Origin: Isoetes taiwanensis
Lineage: Eukaryota; Streptophyta; Lycopodiopsida; Isoetales; Isoetaceae
Length of the DNA stretch: 64,000 nt
Assembly (NCBI GenBank): GCA_021234155.1
Contig: JAJEKV010000006.1
Location: 8,521,003 to 8,585,002, forward strand
Direction: 5' to 3'
The position numbers and the translations under genes are program-made. Shown here piece by piece: positions 35,651-45,342 of the stretch (positions within the stretch are counted from its first letter, which is position 1; every line of letters starts with the position of its first letter). The notes beneath the pieces were generated by a model. The model made no database searches, was not told where the DNA came from, and saw only the letters and a list, made by a program, of their open reading frames with translations.

Positions 35651-35836
35651 TTATTCCGGAATACACTTTGCCTTTCGTGTGAAGGCCAAAGTGTATTCCG
35701 GAATACACTTTGGCTTACACACGAAGGCCAAAGTGTCGGAATACACTTTGGCCTTCGTGTGTAAGCCAAAGTGTATTCCGTAATACACTTTGGCCTTCAC
35801 ACGAAAGCCAAACTGTATTCCGGAATACACTTTCGG
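35651..35836. repeat. palindrome cluster 1 (TATTCCGGAATA family), nested inverted repeats
   Basis: Five or six copies of the core GTGTATTCCGGAATACAC, some slightly altered, lie within 186 bp. One copy at 35,685-35,714 is a perfect 30-bp palindrome. The block 35,712-35,767 is itself an inverted repeat with 25-bp perfect arms (GGCTTACACACGAAGGCC start). The cluster lies just upstream of the first recognised exon of the ParB-methyltransferase gene, probably in an intron or its promoter. Confidence 0.93.
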
Positions 35837-36749
35837 TGTTTTTTTTGTAAAAAGGTTGCGAATTTAAGAAAAAGTAGCTTGTTTTTAACACTTCCTAGTC
35901 GATAAAAAAACCTTCAAAGGGGCTTAAATTTGTCTTGTTTTAGTAAAAAAAGGCTGAACATTTATTCCAGAATACGTTTTAGTGTTGGTTCTGGCTTCTA
36001 AATTTGGTTTTTATCTCCAATATATTGCAGACAAGAAGGTAGCAAGAAAGCTTCTCGCAAGTCAATAAAGATAAAAACAAAGCCACACCCACAGGCAAGT
36101 GTACGGGAAACTGAAGAACCCACTGTGTATGAAAATTTTCAGACACATTGGTTTATCACAAGGGGAACAGGAGGAAAGTACAGCACACTCACTTTCCTCC
36201 ACATTTGTAAAAGTCCTGGAGGAAAGCTCTACACTGACTCCGACTTCATTTGCATGGGAGTAATAAGAGAACTATCTGAAGTGGTCGGACAGTCCGGACA
36301 ACAGGGAAGGATTTCGTTTAAGACAACGCAAGGATATATTGTTGTGGACCAGGGCTATTTTAGGCTTGGTAGAGTGACACCTCAAGCTTTGTACAAATAC
36401 ATGACGCATTACATAAACAAGCTGAGGTTGTGGAAATTATACACAGAGTGCAATCTACGACCAGCGAGGATTTTGCACACAGCACGTCAGAAGATGAGAT
36501 AGTGGAGGAGGACAATGAAGGTGGCGGCTCCAGTCAAGAAGAAGGGAACGACAGCCCCAGCACATCAGAAGAGCATCAGAGACAAAGCCGGCCAAGGGGC
36601 ACTGTTGCGGCAAAAGAACCAAAAAAACGCAAAGTGCAAGAAATTGTAGTGCAGGAAATTCCTGAGGAACAACCAAAGAAGAAGAAGGGAAAGGGCAAGG
36701 CACCTGGGGTGGCCATTAAAGAAAAGAAGGTGGACAAGACCTAGATAGG

Positions 36750-37280
36750 ATGGAAGAAATAAATCAGAACAAGTATGTGCAAGGTGTAATATACTTGCCA
36801 GTAACTTCCATGAGGTTGCCACCGAAGAATGAAGCTGGTGAGCGCCCCCTTCAGGTTCGCAAAATCTATGCTGACCACTTAAGAAATTTGAAGGACAGAA
36901 TAAAGAGCAACCCCAATGTCCATGTTGCTCCAATTGTTGTTCTTGTTGACAGATCCCAGTGCATGGACCCCAAGGACTACGACAAAGAAAATGCAGACGC
37001 CTACATGCACTATGTCCTTGGGGGAAACCACAGTTTCAAAGCAAGGAGGCAGTTGTACAAAGAGAAAAACAATCCAAGATATCTCTCTGTGCTCTGCGCT
37101 GTTTACTGTGGCCTGACAGACGAAGAAGCCAAAATCGTTGCCAACACGCACAATGCTGACAACGAATATAAGCTTAAAATGAGTTTCGTGGACAAAATCA
37201 GGTTCATGCACAGGGAATATGTTATATTTAAAGAAAAATATGGAGATGATTTAAAGAACCACAATACTCTCTGGAACTGA
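36750..37280 (+). pseudogene. ParB-N-like domain segment of the above gene
   Basis: This is the longest uninterrupted piece, 176 residues. It opens VQGVIYLPVTSMRLPPKN, matching the first strand of ParB-N domains, where proteins state their site-specific parameters. YADHLRNLKDRIKSNP and APIVVLVDR follow, then YVLGGNHSFKARRQL, and AKIVANTHNADNEYKLKMSF equivalent to the EN motif region. In bacterial relatives the domain binds nucleotide or acts as a nuclease. Both neighbouring segments continue the protein only after a one-base shift, so it is part of one original polypeptide. Confidence 0.7.
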
Positions 37281-37716
37281 AGGAAGCGTGTGCTGTGGAG
37301 TGCTGCCTCAAATACGACGAGGCTAACAAATGGCAGTCTCTCATACCGCATGACAACTGGTTCCAACTAGCCTTACGGCAGAGTAAGTTCCTTTTGTATT
37401 CTGGAATACCCCTGCAATCCTCCCACTGACATCGCTTTTTTCTCTACAGATTTGGGACCTCCAAAACGAAATTTTCACCATGTTCGAGCGTGGTGATTTG
37501 AAAAGCAAAGGAAAGGTCTCCGACAAGAAAAAAGGATCCGACGTCCCCAAAAAAGAAATGACAATAATTGTCTGGCGAGAAATGCAGGGCTTCACAGATA
37601 TGGATATACTAGAAAGGCTATTGCAAAAGGTTGTTGATAAGGAATTTACACTAGAAGAAATGTCCAAGGAGCTCCACAAGTAAGAATGCCACTTTGGGTT
37701 TTTTGTTTGATAGGAC

Positions 37717-37906
37717 GAAGTGTATTCCGGAATACACTGTGGCCCACACGCGGGAGACAAAGTGTATTCCGGAATACACTTTGGCTCACACGCGGGAGAC
37801 AAAGTGTATTCCGAAATACACTTTAATCCTCACGCAAGAGAGAAAGTGTATTCCGGAATACACTTTGCCTTACAGTGTGAGGGCCGAAGTGTATTCTGGT
37901 ACATTT
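37717..37906. repeat. palindrome cluster 2, five units at about 42-bp spacing
   Basis: Copies of AAGTGTATTCCGGAATACAC(T)T start at 37,718, 37,759, 37,801, 37,843 and 37,887, that is 41, 42, 42 and 44 bp apart. The spacers are also related (GGCTCACACGCGGGAGAC type). The last unit is degenerate. The array lies wholly inside the intron 37,680-37,987 of the ParB-methyltransferase gene. Confidence 0.95.
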
Positions 37907-39463
37907 TAGCTTACAGTGTTTAAATGATTCTTTCTTGTTGCTTTCCTTTTTAGTTTTCTTCTTTCTAACGTTTGTATTATATTACAGCCAGAAAAACGTC
38001 ATCACATGTCAAACATGCTTAATGGAACAGTTAAACGTCGACAGCTGGGAAAGGTGCAAAGAGCTTTACCCTATCGCAACCTCGGACGAAAGGATTATCC
38101 AATATGCGCCAAATTTGAAGGCTGGGTATGTTGAATTGTTTTTTACATTTTTGTTTTTCTTGTTACTAAGACGTTCTTTTTTGCAGAGCAAAAAGAAAAA
38201 CAAGGACCTGCCGGAGGGCTTCATGCATCTGGTCAGGACAGCGCGAGAAGAGAGGACGCTGGTGGACAGGCATGTTTTGGATAATGAGCCCTCCGATTAC
38301 GAACGGTTTACAATGTACGATCAAAATAACCTGTTCTGTATAGTACATGGTGATTGCACCAAATTAGCCGAATCAATAAAGCCCCAAGATTTTACCTTGG
38401 TAATAGCTGACCTTCCATATGGGTTTAAGCTGAAAGACAGCCGCTACGACGACTAGCCATTTAAAAACTCTGAGTTTAACGCTTTCGTTGACGGTATAAA
38501 GCAAATTACCATGGCAAAACATTGGAGGCTAGTTGTATTTCACTCAAGCATGTAATCAGGCCTGGTGGAAGCCAGCTTCAAGAATCATTTTGGTTCCCCT
38601 GCGCAAGCTGGTTATCAAAATCTGGTTTGGTAAGCACTTATTCTGGAATACACAAGTCCTTTTGTTTTCATTATCTTCTTTTTTTTTTTAGTTACAACTG
38701 TAGCATTTTTAAATTCTTGTTAGGAGTTTCTGTTCCGGAATACGTTTCTTTTGGCTGTACTTAAATCCTTTTTTTATTTTTTTGTTCCTTAGGTATAAAA
38801 CAAATATTAATTACCATGGTGGAGGCCCGCGATTGCTGAGTAAGGTCGAATATCTCCATGTGGCTTATTGGAGTTTCGATGGGAAACGTACAATGGAACA
38901 CTTCAACACAATGGGCGCGAACTTTTCAAACGTGTTGGAGTTTCCAAATATTCTGAAGTCGCACGCCCTAGTGCACAAGGAAGAATAGTGAATCACTACC
39001 AGAAGACACAGAAGCTGATTAACCATCTTCTGGACATGTTCCACGTCCAGGAGATTGGGTGCTCGACGCATTTTCTGGCTCTGGTACAACTATTGCTTGT
39101 GTACTTAAGAAGGGCCGAAATTGTGTAGCTGTTGACATTGATAAGGAGGCTGTATAATTCATCAAGATGAGACTTTTCTCGCCTTTACCAACTCTACCAG
39201 GGCGAGAATCAAGAGTTGGGGCAAAGTCTAATTCCCGATTTTGCTAAGATGACATCTTCGAGATACAACCTCCTTTTACAAGCTCTTTGGAAGACGGCTA
39301 CGCTTGCGAGAGCTGAAAAGAAGTTGCTCTAGCTACAATACCGGAAGCAAGCACCAACACAGAGAATCCTAAGTCACCAGAGAAAGGTGAAAAGATAGAA
39401 TCTGATGAAGCTGAGACCAGTAAGAAGAATGAAGAGGATTTTAATTTAGATCTCTGACGGATT

Positions 39464-39739
39464 TATGTTGTGGCTACTGATTGACATTTATTATTGATTG
39501 CCATTATTGATATAACACAAAAACAGTAATGAAATTATTATTATTATGTTTACTAAATTTGTGTTTTTTGTACATCCACCTCTATAAAATTACGTACTCA
39601 TGTCTCAATTCTGCTATTTTCACGTGCTTAACTTCAAAAAACCAAAGTCGTGTCCAAAGAATACCCCAAAAATAGGCCAAAAAAAAAAAACTGATACTCC
39701 TGAAACTTCAAACCTCTCTTAAAAAAGCCCAATTTTTGA
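39464..39739. other. non-coding region after the methyltransferase gene
   Basis: AT-rich sequence with no feature beyond a run of A at 39,680-39,690. It may hold the element's right boundary, but I found no terminal inverted repeat with the upstream side. Confidence 0.3.
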
Positions 39740-40622
39740 AATGACGTGCTTTTTCTAAAGGAATCTTTGAAATGGGAGTGCTGCAACACTCCCGTTTAAT
39801 TTGCAACCTTGTTCATCTGGCTCAATGTCGAATGAGCGAAACTTTACTATAGCTATTTTTGAGTCTCTTCTTGGTCTTCCTTCTTTTCTTAGGGGGGTTC
39901 TTTTCTTTTCTTTTCTTTTCTTTTCTTTAAGGGATGGTTTAGGAGGTGGTCTATGGATTACCAACCCTTGAATGACGCGGCTTTTTCTAAAGGGGATGCC
40001 TCTATCTTGAAAGCCCAAGGGAGCACTATCGCGAACAATCCCCCATGGACCCCATCGGTGCCAGAAAGCACACATCTACGTGAAGAAACGGAGAGCTAAC
40101 CTTGTTCCCATTACCTCGAATTGAGACAATGTTTGGGGGTGAATGGCGAATATGTCGGTGTTGTAGATGCACGTGATAGAGGATGAGCACCATGCCCTCC
40201 GGTGCCCGGCCTATGCCCATGTCCTAGGTTACACAGCGATCTTAGATGCTCCCACACCGCTACATCGATTACTCGCATCACCTATGGTAGCGACCGGGAG
40301 CTTACATCCTGCCCATTTGGCCGTCCGGACTTGCTCTTAAGGGGCATGGTATTTGAGAGCCCTCTTGGGTTTTTCCTCCCAAGTGGGGTTTTTCATCCCC
40401 GTAGTAGGGTTCTCTTGTCTGATTACATTGTTTGTTTTTGGTGTTGGGGTTTTGGCTTTTTTGCCTTTCTCATTTTCGGCCTCCGTGGGCGTTTAAACTT
40501 CCTTCCTTCCTTCCTTCCTTTTCTTTTCTTTTCTTTTCTTTTCTTTTCTTTTCTTTTCTTTTCTTTTCTTTTCTTTCCTTTCCTTTCCTTTCCTTTCCTT
40601 TTCTTTTCTTTTCTTTTCTTTC
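39740..40622 (+). mobile_element. LINE C 3' end, plus-strand copy, with pyrimidine-repeat tail
   Basis: The coding remnant near 40,185-40,260 reads DEHHALRCPAYAHVLGYTAI, part of the C-terminal knuckle of LINE ORF2. About 220 bases of 3' UTR follow (GGTTTTTCCTCCCAAG and the GGCCTCCGTGGGCG block). It ends in a long CCTT-then-CTTTT microsatellite (40,498-40,622) instead of poly(A). A second TTTTC tract lies at 39,899-39,927. The same sequence occurs inverted at 41,866-42,450. Confidence 0.75.
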
Positions 40623-41865
40623 CTATGCTTCTCCTTCTCTACGTCCCTCTTCGTCATCAGCTCTTTCTTCCTCGCCTTGGCTTCTCTCTTCATGGCTCAC
40701 ATCTCATTGCGCATGTGCCGAGCTATTCTCTCCTCCTTGGTTATGCCTTTCTTTTATTCTGACTTCATATCTTCGGCTTTCTGTTCGACAGCGTGGACCT
40801 GGGCACTTGCCCTTTTGGCTTTTGATGGCTTCCTTGCCGTCTATTTAGTGCGAGCCATGTTTGATGGAATTCAAATCGGTTCATTAGCACCAAAAACCGG
40901 ATTGCAGATCAGAGCAAAGAAAAACTTAAAAATGAAAATTTGAATTTTTTTAAAGTTGGGGTTCTATTTATAATTTTGGCATTTTTTGGGTTTCTTTAGG
41001 GGAAAATCAGGTTATTTAGCTTCTATAACGAAATGTAGAGAGTGTGCCAGAAGTCTAAGCCAGTCAAGGCCCTTGACCCACAATCAAGGAGGCTCTCTAT
41101 GCACAGATTGAATATAATAGGAGTTAATGAGGTCTAACTACTAGAACCATATTCACATGGCTTCTAGATCTCTATCCCCCCTTCCCGTGCACACAGAGGT
41201 ACAAAAAAAACATCACGCCATGATCATACATCATCATAACCATAGAACAACAATTCTAGTATGGCACATCTAATCCTAAAAAACTCAAGGGTTTAGTGTT
41301 CCTTGGTCAGTCCTGTTTTAAGGGTAATGGTTCAAGAACATCTATCACTAAAATAGAGTTGCAATTTTGCTTAACTTCTACTGTAAGCTAAGATGGATAT
41401 GCTAACCTAAGACCATCCTGATCCTTGACCCAAATCGCCACTGTGAGATCGTGACATGGCGATTCTCCAACAAACGCAACAGGAGGAATTTTGAGGAGCT
41501 CAAATTTGTGTTCTTCACGTCTCAATGGTTTCTGATGCAGGATAATCTTCCTCAGTTCTTTCATAGGAGCGCGCATGTCTTTGCAAATGCTTGCACATCT
41601 ATCACATTAAAAACTTGTGTAAGAACTCTGATATAATTGGTGTCTCCATAATTTATCTCCGGCCTTCTTCTTGAAGATATATTTTAAAACCACCTTATTA
41701 GCCTTCCCCGTAAATCATATTTGGAGTAGATTATCATAGCAACAAGATACAAACAGATTTATTACCAAAGTATGCATCATCTAACAAACACAACAGAAGG
41801 AAAATCACAGTTTACAGATTCAAGAGCAGACCTAGCGATCTTTAGATGAGCCGAAGATATGGAAG
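40623..41865. other. non-coding spacer between two inverted LINE ends
   Basis: No conserved protein or RNA was found. The pyrimidine-rich left edge produces long apparent reading frames that are low-complexity artefacts. Confidence 0.4.
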
Positions 41866-43240
41866 GAAGGAAGGAAGTTTATTTTAACGTCCACAGAGGC
41901 CAGAGGCCTATGAGACGGTACATGCAGAGAACAGGCAAAAAAGCCAAAAACCCCAACACAAAAAACAAACAATGTAACTGTACAGTAGAGCCCTACTACC
42001 GGGATGAAAAAACCCCCACTTGGGAGGAAAAACCCTAACAGTAGGCTCTCAAATACCATGCCCCCTCAAGAGCAAGTCCGACGGGCCGAAATCTGCCGGG
42101 ATGTAAGCTCCCGGTCGGCTACCATAGGTGATGCGCAGTAACTCGATGTAGCGGTGTGTCGAGCATCTAAGATCGGTGTGCACCGCTTTCGGACATGGGC
42201 ATATGCTAGGGCACCGCTGGGGCATGGTGCTCATCCTCTATCACGTGCATCTCACAACACCGACATTTCCTCTCCTCCCCTGGGGATCCCGCGGCTCGCC
42301 ATTCACGCCCCAAATAACTGCTTTCAATTCGAGGTAATGGGAACCCGCCCTTATGGCCACAATAGCTCTCCGTTTCTTCACATAGATGTGTGCTTTCAAG
42401 TACCGATGGGGTCCATGCTCAAGGCCGGGATTAATCGAGCGTGATAGTGCTCTCGCCTTGGGCTTTGCAGAGTAGAGGCATCCCACGGTGGTGGCGGCCT
42501 AGCCCGCATCCAATTGCCCATTCTCGCGATCGAATCGCCCTGCCACCATCCGCTTGGTAATCCATAGACCACCTCCTAAACCACCCCTTTACATGCTGCT
42601 CGTGCCATACCCTCTTCACCCACCGGGCCCCTCGTTAACAACACGCCTTTGGGGGAAAGCGATGCTCATCCATCACCTTATGGAAGCAAGTAAGATGCCC
42701 AGCAAGATAGCGTATCGTTGTAAAGGCCGTAACCCCGCCTCATACAACAAAATCGTCGATGCGGTGTCCTTCACTCCCAAGCTATATGTCAAGAAAGCTT
42801 TACGCACCCCTTTCCAACCTATCCCACGTGTTTTTGCTAACTGGCTGGCCCCAAACCTCCACCCCATATAGCAGCACCGCTCGACCAAAGCCCTAAACGG
42901 TGTGCTCTCTCGCCCCTCCGCCACAGAGATCTATCCGCAACACGCTGCGTTTTGCCTTCGCATATAAAGCCTTCCAGCACAAGATCGCTCTCCTCTCCAC
43001 ACACCCATCCCACCGCATGTTAGTAGTGAAATCAATTCCCAGATGCTTGAAGCTCCGCACCATCTCCACTTCATGTCCCCTGTAATATAACTCCGGGATG
43101 GGGTGTTGCGAGGACAGGATCGCGAGAAGCTTAGTTTTGTGCAAGTTCACTGTCATAGAGTCAGGCAAAGACACAGCAGGTTGCTCCACGCCAGCAACTG
43201 GTTCCCCATCAGTCTCCATATTTCCTGCAACTAAAAACAA
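41866..43240 (-). mobile_element. LINE C copy, minus strand, RT thumb to 3' end
   Basis: The minus-strand frame 42,893-43,240 holds the RT thumb region (VNLHKTKLLAILSSQHP, YYRGHEVEMVRSFKHLGIDF). The frame 42,673-42,924 continues ORF2 with ALVERCCYMGWRFGASQL. The C-terminal knuckle (VIEDEHHA) lies at about 42,215-42,255, followed by the UTR block and a GGAA tail at 41,866-41,880. It is the inverted partner of the copy at 39,740-40,622, with several frame breaks. Catalytic RT motifs are missing; the 5' part is truncated near 43,240, next to the HUH gene. Confidence 0.8.
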
Positions 43241-43292
43241 AGAAAGCTATGAAAACAAACCCAACTGTACAATGAAGAGGCAACCAAGACCG

Positions 43293-44322
43293 TCACCCAA
43301 CAGCCATGGTACAATCACCCTTGTGCACAGGGATGAAATCCACATCAGACTGAAGAATCACAACATCATCACTGTCTCCACTATAAGAAGCATCATGAAT
43401 ATCCTCAAAGTTATTATCTTGTTCATCAACAGGAATAGCATCATCCCAATACCGCCTACTACTAGGCCCATTCCTTTCCACAGGTACAAAACCTGCTGGC
43501 AGCCCAAACAAAATTGTCCTCATATCCGATGGCATGCAGTGACTAGGATTGAGCAGGACCCTCCATGCAGCCCGGACACGGTGCTCATTAATATGGGCAG
43601 TGTTAGAAGGGATAATCCAAGAACTAGACAATGTAAATTTTCCAGAACGAATCATCCTGGCCAGTGTATACAACAAGCTAGCAGTCAATCTATGGTTCCC
43701 ATGGTAGTTCACAAAATGGGCATCTCGATTCAACAAGTTTTTGTTATCAAGAACAACTAAATTTTTCGTATCACCAACTCCCCATCTCAAATACAAATCC
43801 TTACCTTTCTCGATGGCAGCCTCACTCACATTATGAAGATGGCAGACATAATGAACCTTTCCCACATCCTTCATACAATACCCAATCGTACCCTCAAAAC
43901 AATGAAGAGGAGTATTCTTAAGGGCTTTGCACACCAATATCACACCAGGAGGCTTACAAACCCAATTAAAATCTTTTTTTATGGCATCATTCATGGCCCT
44001 AGGACTTTTAAACCGGGCTCTAAACACAGCCTGACAATGCAAATGATCTACAAGAGTACACCACGCCCATGGCCACACCAATCCAAAGAACACACCTCTG
44101 ATTGCAAAATCCCACAAGACCATCATAAAAACTCATGGGCACATCTTGCCCAGACAGACCTAAGGTAACACTCATATCTATAAGATTCCAGTCCTGCTCA
44201 ACAGAAAAACCATGGCCATTCTCTTGGGAATTGGAAGAACTCAGGTTTACAATGTGGCTCACAGAACCAGGGACAGAGCAACCAACACTCTTCCCCTTTC
44301 TCGCTGCCCTCTTCAGAGACAT
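43293..44322 (-). pseudogene. Replitron-like HUH endonuclease (Rep), one frameshift
   Basis: The N-terminus starts at 44,322 (MSLKRAARKGKSVGCSVPGS) and is open to about 44,060. The main frame, 43,293-44,126, then continues. It contains HLHCQAVFRARF, an H-hydrophobic-H metal site as in HUH nucleases. Downstream, IGYCMKDVGKVHY carries the candidate catalytic tyrosine in the YxxKD context of Rep motif III. RWGVGDTKNLVVLDNKNLL, a long helical segment and SHCMPSDMRTILFGLPAGF follow, then an acidic tail. HUH proteins cut single-stranded DNA for rolling-circle-type transposition. The order and residues match Replitrons as I know them. The frame break lies just before the HLH motif, near 44,080. No helicase domain is present. 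Confidence 0.72.
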
Positions 44323-45120
44323 GGCAGAAAATCACACACAAAAACAAAGGCAGACAAGAACACAGTCGGCTTACCTATGTGCCCTTCGAGAACACTCCAC
44401 CTCCGCTCCCCGCCAACGAACCCGACCTTCTTATCCCAAAATCCAAAAAAAGCAACAACCCACAGGCACGACACATCATGACCTCTGGCCTCAGCAGCTC
44501 CGCCATCCCTGGAGCACCCTACGGCGACACTACCAGTTCCGGCCAACCGGGCAGAAGATGCTCGGCCTACATTCCAGGGTTTCAAATCCCCCTTGCCACC
44601 GTCAGCAAAATAACATACTCACATACGAATACCCAATTACACCATTGCAAATCTTAGGTTATAAAAATAACATTCCACATCTCGGCCACATTATCCCCTT
44701 TTTATTAAAATACATGTCTGAAGTGTATTTGATCTTGGTGACCCTCCCCTAATAGTTGCTCCGTATGTATTTTCTGAATCGTGCTGCTTATTTTTTATTG
44801 TATACAATATCATTATCATTATTATCATTATCATTAAATATATATAAACTTATTCTATGGGGGGCATGTATGTAACATGGGGGGTCATATATATAGAGAT
44901 TCATCACAGCCGTCCAATCAAGAAATAGAAGGTCATGATCATGCCACCTCATGGGGGATGTGGGGGCATGCATGGGCATGCACCCCATGCGTGGACCGTT
45001 GGATCAGGGCAGGTTTGATCTTCACCGTTGATTTAAAAGTAAGGAAGGTACTTTGAAATTGCACAACAATTAATAACGTGGTGAGGTGTCGTTTGATTTA
45101 ATCCTTTTACCCTAAATTGG
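44323..45120. other. upstream region of the HUH gene, GCATG-rich
   Basis: A CATTAT microsatellite is at 44,810-44,838. Several CATGCATGGGCATGC-like palindromic phrases occur at 44,960-44,990. No other gene is seen. The boundaries of the HUH-bearing transposon may lie here but could not be defined. Confidence 0.35.
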
Positions 45121-45342
45121 GTGGCGTGGCATCGCATTTTTAATCTGCTGAGAATGAGAAATTTCCAGAAAAGGTATTCGGGAGAACAGGTTGAGGGCTC
45201 CGGCACGATCGAGGTCGAGGCATTTGATGAGAGACGCCAGGGAGCACTGAGGCAGGCATTGAGAGGAATTCAGATGGCTGAGGTAGAAAAGATGATTACC
45301 GGAAAGAATTTCTACAATGTGATGGCAGCAGTACTCATATAA
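45121..45342 (+). CDS. short hypothetical reading frame, unknown
   Basis: The 73-residue frame has balanced composition (GTIEVEAFDERRQGALRQAL, VEKMITGKNFYNVMAAVL) unlike the surrounding random frames. I recognise no family. The C-terminus ends with a stop at 45,342. It could be a small gene or an exon; there is no splice acceptor clearly placed before it. Confidence 0.3.
   Translation: MAWHRIFNLLRMRNFQKRYSGEQVEGSGTIEVEAFDERRQGALRQALRGIQMAEVEKMITGKNFYNVMAAVLI

Larger units (their letters stand above)
35963..38743. repeat. single dispersed copies of the same palindrome in introns
   Basis: Isolated copies occur at 35,963-35,975 (TATTCCAGAATAC), 37,396-37,409 (GTATTCTGGAATAC), 38,639-38,654 (TTATTCTGGAATACAC) and 38,732-38,743 (GTTCCGGAATAC). 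All lie in inferred introns or upstream of the first exon. I found none in the exons. Confidence 0.8.
36031..39463 (+). pseudogene. ParB-like and beta-class N4/N6 DNA methyltransferase gene, intron-containing, with frame breaks
   Basis: Exons inferred from GT-AG signals: 36,031-37,382, 37,450-37,679, 37,988-38,125, 38,189-38,629, and 38,793 to about 39,463. The N-terminal ~130 residues (NFQTHWFITRGTGGKYSTLT) are an unrecognised domain, then an acidic/basic linker (KKKKGKGKAP). A ParB-N-like domain follows, with YADHLRNLKDRIKSNP and GGNHSFKARR in place of the ParB G-E/N-R/H box. The methyltransferase has the DPPY-type motif IV as DLPYG (38,409-38,423), then NLVWYKTN, and motif I as DAFSGSGTT (39,065-39,091) with VAVDID. 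Motif IV before motif I is the beta-class order. One-base frame shifts near 36,420, 36,738, 37,266, 38,985 and 39,050, and stops at 38,454, 38,553 and 39,155, break it. ParB-N plus methyltransferase fusions are known from bacterial mobile elements. Confidence 0.82.

Noticed and set aside
37717-37906. CRISPR-like array of regular repeats
   Set aside because: The repeats are full palindromes, the spacers are similar to one another, and the locus is an intron in a eukaryotic gene. No cas genes.
38454-38555. Stop codons recoded by RNA editing (U to C)
   Set aside because: Such editing is known in fern and hornwort organelles, not in nuclear transcripts. The frame shifts also need another explanation.
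40202-40848. Long open frames of 186 and 138 codons
   Set aside because: They are produced by the CCTT/CTTTT microsatellite (FLFFSFLFFS) and LINE 3' UTR, not by a protein gene.
43098-43760. Plus-strand frame of 220 codons opposite the HUH gene
   Set aside because: It is the antisense shadow of the HUH reading frame, which has the clear motifs.
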